42,529 bases of DNA, from contig SYKG01000042.1 of assembly GCA_005797835.1 (NCBI GenBank), forward strand, positions 1-42,529, read 5' to 3'. A program made the translations under genes and the position numbers. Position 1 is the first letter of the stretch, and every line of letters starts with the position of its first letter. This document shows, in pieces, positions 1-8,253 of this stretch. The notes under the pieces are model-generated. The model worked only from the letters and a program-made list of their open reading frames with translations, was not told the origin of the DNA and searched no databases. This DNA is from Methylotenera sp. (GTDB lineage Bacteria; Pseudomonadota; Gammaproteobacteria; Burkholderiales; Methylophilaceae).

Positions 1-20
1 ACCAACTGAGCTATTCCCGC
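1..20 (-). tRNA. glyW-like: tRNA-Gly, 5' part only (cut by window edge)
   Basis: The reverse complement of the first 20 bases is the 5' end of a tRNA: acceptor strand GCGGGAA followed by the D-arm start TAGCTCAGTTGGT. This matches the well-known bacterial tRNA-Gly(GCC) 5' end. The anticodon lies outside the window, so the isotype rests on the acceptor and D-arm bases and on the position next to pgsA, where glyW also sits in E. coli. The gene continues leftward beyond base 1. Confidence 0.85.
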
Positions 21-34
21 GTTAAGAAGCGAGT

Positions 35-62
35 ATTTTAGCGTTTTTTGGGCTAGTGTCAA
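35..62 (-). promoter_or_regulatory. sigma-70 promoter of tRNA-Gly
   Basis: On the minus strand a perfect -35 box TTGACA (62..57) and a -10 box TAAAAT (40..35) are separated by 16 bases. The -10 ends about 15 bases before the tRNA starts at 20, leaving a leader of roughly 8 bases. It is one of the best promoter matches in the window, as expected for a stable RNA gene, and lets the tRNA be transcribed independently of the upstream pgsA operon. Confidence 0.7.
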
Positions 63-88
63 TTTAAAGTCTCCCTCAATCCTGCGGC

Positions 89-667
89 TTACCTTATTTT
101 GATGCTCTTTCTTAAAATGGGCCATGCCATGCGAATATAATAAATCATCGAAATCACAGTGAGTAAAGCGGCGATATTAATCAGTATATGACCTATCCAC
201 TTTACATTGATCAACCATAGATTTTCGTAATAAAGAAGCATTAAAATAGCAATCATTTGTATTGTAGTCTTAAGTTTACCTATAAACATAACAGCTATAC
301 TTCCTGGCTTACCAATTGTTGCCATCCACTCTCGTAAAGAACTTACGGAAAGCTCACGACCAATAATCACCAAAGAAATAATTGCATTCACTCGGTCAAG
401 TTCCAATAAAACTAAAAGAGCTGCTACTACCATCAACTTATCTGCTACTGGATCAAAAAATGCACCAAATTTGGAGGCTTGATTTAAATATCTCGCAAAA
501 AATCCATCAAGCCAATCTGTAATTGCAGCAAACAAGAAAATACCAGCGCCTATGAAATTCATCAAAGACTGATTAAGAAAAGTATGGGGCAGGTAATAGA
601 TACAAACAAAACAAGGAATCAAAACTAACCTGAAAAGAGTAAGCGCATTGGGAACATTAATTTTCAT
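89..667 (-). CDS. pgsA: CDP-diacylglycerol--glycerol-3-phosphate 3-phosphatidyltransferase
   Basis: This inner-membrane enzyme makes phosphatidylglycerophosphate from CDP-diacylglycerol and glycerol-3-phosphate, the committed step to phosphatidylglycerol and cardiolipin. The 192-residue protein has the full CDP-alcohol phosphotransferase signature: D51, D54, G55, A58, R59, G68, D72 and D76. Several hydrophobic segments surround it, and the N-terminus (MKINVPNALTLFRL) is typical of PgsA. Length is normal for the family. It lies 12 bases after uvrC on the same strand and is followed by tRNA-Gly, an arrangement also known in E. coli (uvrC-pgsA-glyW). Nothing appears to be missing. Confidence 0.96.
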   Translation of the reverse strand: MKINVPNALTLFRLVLIPCFVCIYYLPHTFLNQSLMNFIGAGIFLFAAITDWLDGFFARYLNQASKFGAFFDPVADKLMVVAALLVLLELDRVNAIISLVIIGRELSVSSLREWMATIGKPGSIAVMFIGKLKTTIQMIAILMLLYYENLWLINVKWIGHILINIAALLTVISMIYYIRMAWPILRKSIKIR

Positions 668-679
668 AAGTATTAATTT

Positions 680-2476
680 TTAATGGAAGTAATCGAAGAT
701 TTTTTCAGCTAATTTTTTATCAATACCACTTACCATAATGATTTCTTCAATACTAGCATTTTTAATCCGCTCTATACCTCCAAAATAAACGAGTAGATTT
801 TTTCTTTTTTGTGCCCCAATACCCTCAATATCTTCCAAAGATGAAGTCATTCTTTGTTTAGCACGTTTAGCTCTATGGCCTGAAATAGCAAAACGATGGG
901 CTTCATCTCTTATTTGTTGTATTAAATGAAACCCAATATTATCCTTTTTTACAATAATAGGTTCATTTTTACCTGCAAGAAAAAGCTTTTCTAACCCAGG
1001 TTTTCTCCCCTCACCTTTTGCAATTCCTACAAGAAGAATATCACTCAAACCTAACTCTTGAATAACACCAATGGCAATATTAAGCTGCCCCTTACCCCCA
1101 TCTATAAAAATAAGATCAGGTTTTACTCCCTCCCCTATTGCAATTTTTTTATAGCGACGTGTAAGCACTTCTCGCATTGCTGCATAATCATCTCCAGGTG
1201 TAATGTCTTTAATATTAAAGCGTCTATACTCTTTATTTTGAAGATTACCTTTATCAAATACAACGCAAGAAGCCACTGTCCCTTCACCCATAGTATGACT
1301 AATATCAAAACATTCAATTCTCGAAAATGATTCTGATAAATTAAAAATTGCTTTTAATGCTTCTACTCTTTTTTCTTGGTTTTCTGATTGCATCAATTTT
1401 TGTTTTAATGCAATTTGCGCATTCTTTCGTGCCATCAAGAGCCAAATACGTTTATCGCCAATAGCTTTATTAATTACTTTTACTTCGATGTCATAATTTA
1501 ATTTGAAAAAACTAGACAGAAGAAACTGATTGACATGCTTTTGTGTCAAAATTAGTTTTGGTATCGTCTGATTTGTATAGAACTGCGTAATAAACGTTTC
1601 AATCACTTCTTCGCTTTTTAAGTCTGTAGCATTTTTAGGAAAGAAACTTTTATCACCTAAATGTCTGCCTGATCGGATCATAACTAAATTCAGGCAATAT
1701 TCCCCAGCCTCTTCAACACAAGCAATAATATCAGCATCGCTAGCGCTAAAATCGCTAACAAATTGTTTTGTCCGCACTTGCCTTAAACTTTGAATACGAT
1801 CGCGATATAAGGCTGCTTGTTCATAGGCATTTAACGAGGCAGCCTCATTCATTTGATTTGTAAGCTGATTGATGACTAAACTATCTTTACCTTCTAGAAA
1901 AAGTGATGCATGTTTGATGTCATTCTTATACTCTTCCTCTCCAATTAGATTAACACATGGTGCAGTGCACCTATGAATCTGATATTGCAGGCACGGCCTT
2001 GATCTATTTTTGAAAACTGAGTTTTCGCATGTCCTTAATTTAAATACTTTTTGTAAAAGCTGAATACTTTCTCTCACTGCATTTGTATTTGGAAAAGGTC
2101 CAAAATATTGATTTTCTTTTTTCTGAGCCCCTCGATGAAAAGCTAAACGCGAATATTTTTCACCAGTTAATACAATATATGGATAAGATTTATCATCTCT
2201 AAAAATAACGTTATAGCGGGGCATGAGACTCTTAATCATATTATTCTCTAAGATCAGAGCCTCGGCTTCGGAATGTGTGACTGTAATTTCAATCTGGGAG
2301 ATGTGACTCACCATCATTTTTGTTCTCGGGCTCACGATATTTTTAATAAAGTAAGACGAAACCCTTTTTTTTAGATCTTTGGCTTTCCCGACATAAATTA
2401 CCTCCCCAGCCTCGTTAATCATCCGGTATACACCAGGTAAATTAGGTAATGTTTTTAAAAAGGGTTTAATATCCAT
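680..2476 (-). CDS. uvrC: UvrABC excinuclease subunit C
   Basis: UvrC makes the two incisions around a DNA lesion in nucleotide excision repair after UvrA/UvrB recognition. In the 598-residue product an N-terminal GIY-YIG nuclease is visible (GVY 15-17, YVG 28-30, R38). Four cysteines C150, C162, C170 and C174 have the spacing of the UvrC iron-sulfur cluster. A UVR helical motif lies near 200-234, then the RNase H-like second nuclease, and helix-hairpin-helix DNA-binding repeats at about 548-598. Length is close to E. coli UvrC (610). The start lies 4 bases after the tautomerase stop, so it is probably cotranscribed with the upstream UDG gene. Confidence 0.97.
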   Translation of the reverse strand: MDIKPFLKTLPNLPGVYRMINEAGEVIYVGKAKDLKKRVSSYFIKNIVSPRTKMMVSHISQIEITVTHSEAEALILENNMIKSLMPRYNVIFRDDKSYPYIVLTGEKYSRLAFHRGAQKKENQYFGPFPNTNAVRESIQLLQKVFKLRTCENSVFKNRSRPCLQYQIHRCTAPCVNLIGEEEYKNDIKHASLFLEGKDSLVINQLTNQMNEAASLNAYEQAALYRDRIQSLRQVRTKQFVSDFSASDADIIACVEEAGEYCLNLVMIRSGRHLGDKSFFPKNATDLKSEEVIETFITQFYTNQTIPKLILTQKHVNQFLLSSFFKLNYDIEVKVINKAIGDKRIWLLMARKNAQIALKQKLMQSENQEKRVEALKAIFNLSESFSRIECFDISHTMGEGTVASCVVFDKGNLQNKEYRRFNIKDITPGDDYAAMREVLTRRYKKIAIGEGVKPDLIFIDGGKGQLNIAIGVIQELGLSDILLVGIAKGEGRKPGLEKLFLAGKNEPIIVKKDNIGFHLIQQIRDEAHRFAISGHRAKRAKQRMTSSLEDIEGIGAQKRKNLLVYFGGIERIKNASIEEIIMVSGIDKKLAEKIFDYFH

Positions 2477-2480
2477 AAAA

Positions 2481-2660
2481 TTAGCCTAATAAATTTCCTC
2501 CTATAGACCAATCTTCACCTTTAACCTCTTCAAAAACTATATAAGTATAAGAAGGAGGTTTGTGTGCTACTTTTTCCATAAGTATTGTGATCTCTTTTGC
2601 AATCTTTTCTTTTTGATCGTAGTTTAATGTTCCAGCTAATTTAATATTTATATAAGGCAT
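2481..2660 (-). CDS. 4-oxalocrotonate tautomerase family protein (59 aa)
   Basis: This is a very short gene between the UDG gene and uvrC. The product begins MPYINIKLAG; removal of Met would leave Pro1, the catalytic base of the tautomerase superfamily. The rest follows the small 4-OT pattern: a beta strand, a helix rich in Lys and Glu, then a strand (YIVFEEV) and the end motif DWSIGG. Family members are 60-80 residues and act as cytoplasmic hexamers on enol/keto substrates; the natural substrate here cannot be inferred. It sits 2 bases after the upstream stop and 4 before uvrC, so translation is probably coupled. There is no sign of an aromatic-degradation cluster. Confidence 0.85.
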   Translation of the reverse strand: MPYINIKLAGTLNYDQKEKIAKEITILMEKVAHKPPSYTYIVFEEVKGEDWSIGGNLLG

Positions 2661-2662
2661 AT

Positions 2663-3295
2663 TTAATTCCCCATTTCTTTTTTGATTGATTGAAAAACAC
2701 TAAAAAACATTTCTTCGGTGAGTCTTTTTGTTTGTGTATTGTAGCGACTGCAATGATAACTATCATACAAAACTAATTGATTAGGTAAATCATAACGAGC
2801 TCCATGTGAAAATACATAATCAGATTTTTTTAGGTAAAAAGCTAACAAAATAGATTGGTGTGCGATACTTCCTAGAGCTAATATCAATGTGTGAGGTTGA
2901 AGTGAATCTAATTCAGATTTTAAATAATGGTTACATTGTTTTATTTCTTTAGGCGCAGGTTTATTCTGTGGAGGCAAACATTTCACTGCATTTGTAATCC
3001 TGCAATGGATTAGTCTTAACGAATCATCTGCTGCAATTGACTCTTGCTGATTTGCGAATCCAAAATTAAATAAAGCTTTATATAAAAGAATCCCGGCATA
3101 ATCTCCAGTAAAAGGCCTGCCTGTTCTATTCGCACCATGCATACCGGGCGCTAGGCCTACAATCAATAGACGAATTAATTTTTCGCCAAAAGGTGGCACA
3201 GGTTTACAGAAATAACTGGGTTGCTCTAATTTAACTTGATCTAAATATGAAGCAAGTCGAGGACATTCTCTACAATCTTCTCTATATTGTGTCAT
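2663..3295 (-). CDS. Uracil-DNA glycosylase family 5 (UdgB-like), Fe-S
   Basis: This enzyme removes uracil, and probably other deaminated bases, from DNA to start base excision repair. The 210-residue protein has the family 5 motif A (GLAPGMHGANRTGRPFTGD, 47-65), which differs from family 4. Four cysteines (C8, C11, C106, C121) have the spacing of the [4Fe-4S] ligands of families 4 and 5. Motif B normally reads H-P-S-x-x-N but is H181-C182-S183-R184-Y185-N186 here, a Pro-to-Cys change at a usually conserved place. It is the first gene of the minus-strand run with the tautomerase, uvrC and pgsA, giving two DNA-repair genes in one unit. Confidence 0.9.
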   Translation of the reverse strand: MTQYREDCRECPRLASYLDQVKLEQPSYFCKPVPPFGEKLIRLLIVGLAPGMHGANRTGRPFTGDYAGILLYKALFNFGFANQQESIAADDSLRLIHCRITNAVKCLPPQNKPAPKEIKQCNHYLKSELDSLQPHTLILALGSIAHQSILLAFYLKKSDYVFSHGARYDLPNQLVLYDSYHCSRYNTQTKRLTEEMFFSVFQSIKKEMGN

Positions 3296-3337
3296 TAATT
3301 TATATCTTGAGAATTCACGTATTTTATTTATAAACTC

Positions 3338-3343
3338 TATAAT
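3338..3343 (+). promoter_or_regulatory. -10 box TATAAT upstream of rlmJ
   Basis: A consensus TATAAT lies 27 bases before the rlmJ start in the 75-base divergent gap between the UDG gene and rlmJ. No good -35 hexamer is found at 16-18 bases. The 11-mer AACTCTATAAT (3333-3343) recurs exactly upstream of xseA (16476-16486), which supports a promoter role. Confidence 0.45.
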
Positions 3344-3370
3344 AGCTCATGTTCATCATGGCCTCTATCC

Positions 3371-4210
3371 ATGCTTAGTTATCGTCACGGCTTTCATGCA
3401 GGTAATCATGCAGATGTGCTAAAACATATTGTGCTTACCCTGATTTTAGATTACCTCAAACAAAAAAATAAACCTTATTGGTTTATTGATTCACATGCAG
3501 GGGCAGGAAAATATTCACTTGAAAGTAAGTTTTCTATCAAAACATCTGAGCATCTAGGTGGCATTAGTAAGATTTTTCATGATGAAAAAAATCCAATAGG
3601 TTTAAAAGAATATATTGAAATTATTCGCCATCTTAATGAGGGTAATACATTAAAACAATATCCTGGCTCACCGTGGATCGCAAGCCAAATGCTATCTCAT
3701 GAAGATAGAATTAGGCTCTTTGAATTACACCCTACCGATTTAAGTGCGCTCTTTCAAACCCTAGGAAAAAAACAAAATATTAAAATTTATGGTGAAGATG
3801 GCTTTCATGGATTAAGAGCTCTTATTCCCCCACCCCCGAAAAGAGCGATTATCTTAATCGATCCCTCTTATGAAATTAAAAATGATTATCTTAAAGTGAT
3901 TGAATCATTAAAAGAGAGTTTGAAACGTTTTAAAACAGGTATTTATATGGTCTGGTGTCCTTTGATTGAACGAACTGAACCTTTAATTATGCTCAAACAA
4001 CTTCAAAAATTGAATACTAAGGAATGGCTTTACGTAAGTCTATCGATTTCTAAACCCAAAAATGATATCGGTATGTTTGGTAGCTATCTTTTTATCGTCA
4101 ATCCCCCTTGGAAACTGAAAAATCAATTACAAGAAATCATGCCATACCTGAGCCAGCAATTAGGCCTTAAAGGCCACGGTTCCTATGAAATTGAAGCAAA
4201 AACGAGTTAA
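3371..4210 (+). CDS. rlmJ: 23S rRNA (adenine2030-N6)-methyltransferase
   Basis: RlmJ methylates A2030 of 23S rRNA using S-adenosylmethionine. The N-terminus MLSYRHGFHAGNHADVLKH is the family signature, and the catalytic motif reads D164-P-S-Y-E168, at the same residue number as the DPPYE motif of E. coli RlmJ but with Ser for the second Pro. At 279 residues it has normal length. An earlier ATG (3357) runs straight into a stop, so 3371 is the start. The 3' end is followed 31 bases later by purB, so the two may share a transcript. Confidence 0.95.
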   Translation: MLSYRHGFHAGNHADVLKHIVLTLILDYLKQKNKPYWFIDSHAGAGKYSLESKFSIKTSEHLGGISKIFHDEKNPIGLKEYIEIIRHLNEGNTLKQYPGSPWIASQMLSHEDRIRLFELHPTDLSALFQTLGKKQNIKIYGEDGFHGLRALIPPPPKRAIILIDPSYEIKNDYLKVIESLKESLKRFKTGIYMVWCPLIERTEPLIMLKQLQKLNTKEWLYVSLSISKPKNDIGMFGSYLFIVNPPWKLKNQLQEIMPYLSQQLGLKGHGSYEIEAKTS

Positions 4211-4241
4211 AATAACAACATATACTTCACAGGATTTCTTC

Positions 4242-5612
4242 ATGCAATTATCAACGCTAAATGCCCTGTCTCCGCTTGATGGAAGATACGCTAAAAAAGT
4301 CGATAATTTGCGCCAGTACTTTAGCGAATTTGCCCTCATTAAATTCCGTGTTGAAGTTGAAATTAAATGGCTCATTTCATTATCTGAAGAAAAAATAATA
4401 AAAGAAGCCATGCCACTTAGTACGTCAACGCAAAAATCCCTTCAAAAAACTCTTCAATCTTTTAGCGAAGCTGATGCTGAAGAAATTAAAAAAATTGAAG
4501 AGACGATAAATCATGATGTGAAAGCAGTTGAATATTGGTTAAAAAATAAATTTATAGGTAATCAAGAGATAAAAAGCATTTCAGAATTTATTCATTTTGC
4601 ATGTACCTCTGAAGATATTAATAATTTATCACATGCACTTATGATTAAACATGCGAAAGAAACTATTTTAGAACCTAATTTTGAAGCCCTCATTAAAGAA
4701 TTAAAAGGTTTAGCGCATGCCTTAAGCAGTCATGCTATGTTAGCCAGAACTCATGGTCAAGCTGCAAGTCCTACTACGATGGGTAAAGAAATAGCTAACG
4801 TAGTATATAGATTACAAAGACAACTAGACCAATTAAAAGCACAGAAAATTCTAGGAAAAATTAATGGTGCTATTGGCAACTTTAATGCGCATAAGATCTC
4901 TTATCCTGAATTTAATTGGCAAGTATTTTCAAAAATATTTGTAGAATCATTTGGTCTAACTTTTAATCCTTACACAACGCAGATAGAACCCCATGATTAT
5001 ATGGCGGAACTATTTCAAAATATGATAAGAATGAATACGATTCTAATTGATCTTAATCGAGATATTTGGGGTTATATATCGCTAGGGTATTTCAAACAGC
5101 AGCTAAAAGAAAATGAGGTGGGTTCATCTACCATGCCGCATAAAGTTAACCCTATCGATTTTGAAAACTCAGAAGGAAACCTTGGTATAGCAAATGCTAT
5201 ATTATGTCACTTCTCCGAAAAACTTCCTATTTCGAGATGGCAGAGAGACTTAACTGACTCGACCGTAATTCGAAATATTGGCCTAGGTTTTGGATATACT
5301 GTCCTTGCTATCGACTCTTGTCTTAAAGGACTTAATAAATTAGAAATCAATACAAAAAAATTATCTGATGATTTGGATCATGCTTGGGAAGTTTTAGCTG
5401 AGCCTATTCAAACTATTATGAGAAAATATAGCATTGAAAATCCTTATGAAAAACTTAAAGAATTAACGCGAGGTAAAGATCATATATCCAAAGAAGTAAT
5501 TCATGCTTTCATTCAGCAACTTGAAATTCCTAAAGAAGCCAAAGATAGATTACTTCAATTAACACCGGCAACTTATATCGGTGATGCAATTCAGTTAGCA
5601 AAAAAAATCTAA
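4242..5612 (+). CDS. purB: Adenylosuccinate lyase
   Basis: PurB acts twice in purine synthesis, splitting fumarate from SAICAR and from adenylosuccinate. The start is placed at 4242 (MQLSTLNALSPLDGRY) because it aligns with E. coli PurB (MELSSLTAVSPVDGRY) and has an AGGA ribosome-binding site 7 bases upstream; the frame stays open back into rlmJ, but that extension is not conserved. The 456-residue length equals E. coli PurB. The fumarase/aspartase superfamily loop GSSTMPHKVNP carries the catalytic serine, and NHDVKAVEY and ARTHGQ are also present. The stop overlaps the next start (TAATG), so wrbA is translationally coupled. Confidence 0.97.
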   Translation: MQLSTLNALSPLDGRYAKKVDNLRQYFSEFALIKFRVEVEIKWLISLSEEKIIKEAMPLSTSTQKSLQKTLQSFSEADAEEIKKIEETINHDVKAVEYWLKNKFIGNQEIKSISEFIHFACTSEDINNLSHALMIKHAKETILEPNFEALIKELKGLAHALSSHAMLARTHGQAASPTTMGKEIANVVYRLQRQLDQLKAQKILGKINGAIGNFNAHKISYPEFNWQVFSKIFVESFGLTFNPYTTQIEPHDYMAELFQNMIRMNTILIDLNRDIWGYISLGYFKQQLKENEVGSSTMPHKVNPIDFENSEGNLGIANAILCHFSEKLPISRWQRDLTDSTVIRNIGLGFGYTVLAIDSCLKGLNKLEINTKKLSDDLDHAWEVLAEPIQTIMRKYSIENPYEKLKELTRGKDHISKEVIHAFIQQLEIPKEAKDRLLQLTPATYIGDAIQLAKKI

Positions 5613-6205
5613 TGAAAGAAGTTTTAGTACTTTACTACTCTCATAGAGGTGCAGTCGGAGAAATGGCCACATTTATCGCGAGAGGTATTGATTCTATTCC
5701 CGGTGTAAAAGCCAGAATTCGAACTGTACCTAGAGTTACATCTACTGTTCAAGTTTTAGAAGATAATATTCCTAGTGAAGGCCCGCCCTATGCTGAGCAC
5801 AAGGATCTTGAAGAATGTATTGGTCTTGCAATAGGAAGCCCCACGAGATTTGGCAATATGGCAGCGCCCCTCAAATATTTTATCGATAGCACAATACCCT
5901 TATGGCTAAGTGGAAGTCTTATTGGAAAACCTGCTTGTGTATTCACATCTTCTGGCTCTCAACATGGTGGTAATGAATCGACAATTCTTAGTATGCAACT
6001 TCCATTGCTTCATTTAGGTATGGTTATTATAGGTGTACCTTACTCAGTTCCAGAATTAAGTAGTACCAAAACAGGAGGCACCCCCTACGGACCATCTCAT
6101 GTGGCGGGTGAATCTAATAAAGCCCCTATATCTGAAGATGAGAAAAAAATATGTCTTGCTATGGGTAAACGACTGGCAGAAACAGCACTTAAACTTTCAG
6201 CATGA
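5612..6205 (+). CDS. wrbA: NAD(P)H:quinone oxidoreductase WrbA, flavodoxin-like
   Basis: WrbA proteins are FMN-binding tetramers that reduce quinones by two electrons, limiting redox cycling. The 197-residue protein shows the flavodoxin-like phosphate-binding start (VLYYSHRGAVGEMA), the FMN loop SPTRFGNM, and the WrbA signature SGSQHGGNEST. The start overlaps the purB stop by one base. Its own stop overlaps the DUF2069 start (ATGA). The pairing with DUF2069 is common in Betaproteobacteria. No anomaly is seen. Confidence 0.93.
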   Translation: MKEVLVLYYSHRGAVGEMATFIARGIDSIPGVKARIRTVPRVTSTVQVLEDNIPSEGPPYAEHKDLEECIGLAIGSPTRFGNMAAPLKYFIDSTIPLWLSGSLIGKPACVFTSSGSQHGGNESTILSMQLPLLHLGMVIIGVPYSVPELSSTKTGGTPYGPSHVAGESNKAPISEDEKKICLAMGKRLAETALKLSA

Positions 6206-6537
6206 AAAACTATCTTCAATTAGGAGCTTCCATTTGCCTGATATGTCTTATTTTTCTTTTATGTTCTTGGGAATTATTTTTAGCCCCATTTAAAAATCAG
6301 AGCTCATGGTTAGTACTTAAAATCATCCCTCTACTCATTTCACTGATGGGTATTCTTAAAGGAAAAATTTATACCTACAAATGGACGAGTATGCTCATAC
6401 TTATATATTTTATTGAAGGTGCTGTCAGGTCATATTCTGATCAAGGTCTATCATCTAAAATAGCACTTCTTGAAATTTTTTTAAGTATCACATTTTTTCT
6501 ATGCGCAACATTTTATGTAAAAGTTAGTCGTTCGTAA
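6202..6537 (+). CDS. DUF2069 family inner-membrane protein
   Basis: This is a 111-residue protein of unknown function with four predicted hydrophobic segments. It has the DUF2069 pattern: ELFLAPFK near the N-terminus, then a membrane segment followed by [29 protein letters not shown], and a final membrane helix. Family members almost always follow wrbA, as here, where the ATG overlaps the wrbA stop. surE begins one base after its own stop. The family has no established role; the linkage suggests a membrane partner of quinone reduction, but that is inference only. Confidence 0.88.
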   Translation: MKNYLQLGASICLICLIFLLCSWELFLAPFKNQSSWLVLKIIPLLISLMGILKGKIYTYKWTSMLILIYFIEGAVRSYSDQGLSSKIALLEIFLSITFFLCATFYVKVSRS

Positions 6538-6538
6538 C

Positions 6539-7288
6539 ATGAATATTCTTTTATCTAACGATGATGGCTTCGATGCACCAGGCATTAAAATACTTGCAAG
6601 CTTTTTAAAAAAAATAGCACACGTCACAATTGTCGCACCTGATCAAAATAGAAGCGGTGCAAGTAACTCTCTTTCTCTTGATCGCCCCCTCAAAGTCACA
6701 GAAGTTGAAAAAGATTATTATCATGTTAATGGTACGCCGACAGATTGTGTTCATTTAGCTTTAACGGGATTACTGGATAAGATTCCAGATATGGTAATCT
6801 CAGGCATTAATAATGGAGCTAACATGGGTGATGACACAATATATTCTGGAACAGTCGCAGCGGCTATGGAGGGTTATTTATTAGATATTCCCTCTTTTGC
6901 TATCTCAATGTCACAACACGAAGCTAAATATTTTGAGACGGCTGCATCTATTACCGTTGATCTTATCCTGCATTACCAAAATAACAAACCCAAAGATGCC
7001 ATACTGTTAAATATTAATGTGCCTGATATTCCTTTAGAAAAAATTCAAGGTATAAACGTTACAAGACTTGGAAAAAGGCATAAGGCGGAATCGGTAAATA
7101 GGTCAAAAGATGCGGAAGGTAATATCTTATATTGGGTTGGTGCTGCAGGACTTCCTAATGACGGTGGAGAAGGTACTGATTTCTACTCAGTTGATAATGG
7201 TTTTGTTTCTATTTCACCGATTCATGCAGATCTGACAAGCCATAATCAAATTAATGATCTAAAAGTATGGATGCGTAATTTTAAATGA
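6539..7288 (+). CDS. surE: 5'/3'-nucleotidase SurE
   Basis: SurE is a metal-dependent phosphatase that dephosphorylates nucleoside monophosphates and short polyphosphate and is tied to stationary-phase survival. The 249-residue product has [13 protein letters not shown] with metal ligands D8 and D9, the NGTPTDCV loop, and [19 protein letters not shown], all diagnostic. Length is typical. The next gene starts at 7285, overlapping by 4 bases. In many proteobacteria the order is surE-pcm-nlpD-rpoS; here pcm is absent between surE and nlpD. Confidence 0.97.
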   Translation: MNILLSNDDGFDAPGIKILASFLKKIAHVTIVAPDQNRSGASNSLSLDRPLKVTEVEKDYYHVNGTPTDCVHLALTGLLDKIPDMVISGINNGANMGDDTIYSGTVAAAMEGYLLDIPSFAISMSQHEAKYFETAASITVDLILHYQNNKPKDAILLNINVPDIPLEKIQGINVTRLGKRHKAESVNRSKDAEGNILYWVGAAGLPNDGGEGTDFYSVDNGFVSISPIHADLTSHNQINDLKVWMRNFK

Positions 7289-8253
7289 AACTAAATTTTT
7301 TTATTATTTATTTTGTGCTATTTTCACTTATCACAGGCTGCGCGTCTAATACGCCAGCGCCAGTCATTGAGAAAAAAATTCCTACAGAAAAATCTACTCT
7401 ATCACAAAAAAATAAACAAGTTGCGAGAGCAAAAAGAGATTCCAGCCAACCATGCCCTGATATTTATATTGTAAAACCAGGTGACTCACTTTATAGCTTA
7501 AGTCTTGATTGTGGTTTTTATTACAAAGAAGTTGCTCAAGCAAACAATATGAAAGAGCCTTATGCAATTAAAGTGGGTGATAAAATAAAATTTGAGCAAG
7601 TTAAAACAAATAATCCTGTTACAGATACAAGTAATATTAAAAAAAATGATGATGTCGTTACTTCGCCATTAAAAAATAATGAAGAAGCAATTTTAAATTC
7701 GGAAACCACAACCCAACCTCAAATAAAACCAGTTTTAGATGATGTGATTCATTTAGATCACCCTAAAGTTTATAGAGAAAAATATACTGATGAGGCTTAT
7801 AACCGAAAGACACCGCCAGCTCAGGGAAGTAATAATCTGAAATCAGCAGCATCTAAAGAGACTGCAACAATTATTTTAGAGGATAAAGTAGATTGGCAAT
7901 GGCCTTCTAGAGGTAAATTAGAAAATCTGTTTAGTGAATCACAAGGTCAAAAAGGAATCGATATTATTGGAACCCTCGGTCAAGAGATTAAAGCAGCTGG
8001 ATCAGGAAAAGTAATTTATAGTGGTGAAGATCTTAAAGGATACGGTAAACTTGTGATCATTAAACACAACAACTCTTATTTATCTGTATATGCGCACAAC
8101 AAAGATCTCCTGGTAAAAGAAGGTCAAGTTGTCACAATGGGACAAAAGATTGCAACAATGGGAAATTCAGGAACAGATAAAGTAAAACTACACTTTGAAA
8201 TTAGGAAACAGGGGCAATCTATTGATCCAACTACTTTCCTTGGACAGCTTTAA
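7285..8253 (+). CDS. nlpD: NlpD-type LysM/LytM lipoprotein, degenerate peptidase (amidase activator)
   Basis: The 322-residue product has a lipoprotein signal ending LITG-C19, a LysM peptidoglycan-binding domain at about 59-104, a low-complexity linker, and a C-terminal LytM (M23) domain from about 205. Active M23 enzymes use an HxxxD and an HxH motif to bind zinc. Here the first His is Q222 (GQKGID, with D226 kept) and the first His of HxH is K301 (KLHFE, H303 kept). It is therefore unlikely to cut peptidoglycan and should act like E. coli NlpD, activating AmiC-type amidases at the division septum. Cotranscribed with surE. rpoS, its usual downstream neighbour, is missing: the next gene is on the opposite strand. 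Confidence 0.92.
   Translation: MKLNFFIIYFVLFSLITGCASNTPAPVIEKKIPTEKSTLSQKNKQVARAKRDSSQPCPDIYIVKPGDSLYSLSLDCGFYYKEVAQANNMKEPYAIKVGDKIKFEQVKTNNPVTDTSNIKKNDDVVTSPLKNNEEAILNSETTTQPQIKPVLDDVIHLDHPKVYREKYTDEAYNRKTPPAQGSNNLKSAASKETATIILEDKVDWQWPSRGKLENLFSESQGQKGIDIIGTLGQEIKAAGSGKVIYSGEDLKGYGKLVIIKHNNSYLSVYAHNKDLLVKEGQVVTMGQKIATMGNSGTDKVKLHFEIRKQGQSIDPTTFLGQL

Noticed and set aside
1058-1330. Open frames on the strand opposite uvrC and on other strands of large genes (for example opposite pgsA-uvrC, nagZ, xseA, kup, purL, sucCD).
   Set aside because: They are antisense or out-of-frame shadows of clearly conserved genes, lack family features and have no start signals.
6099-6293. A 64-codon frame spanning the wrbA/DUF2069 junction.
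   Set aside because: It overlaps two conserved coupled genes in another frame and resembles nothing.
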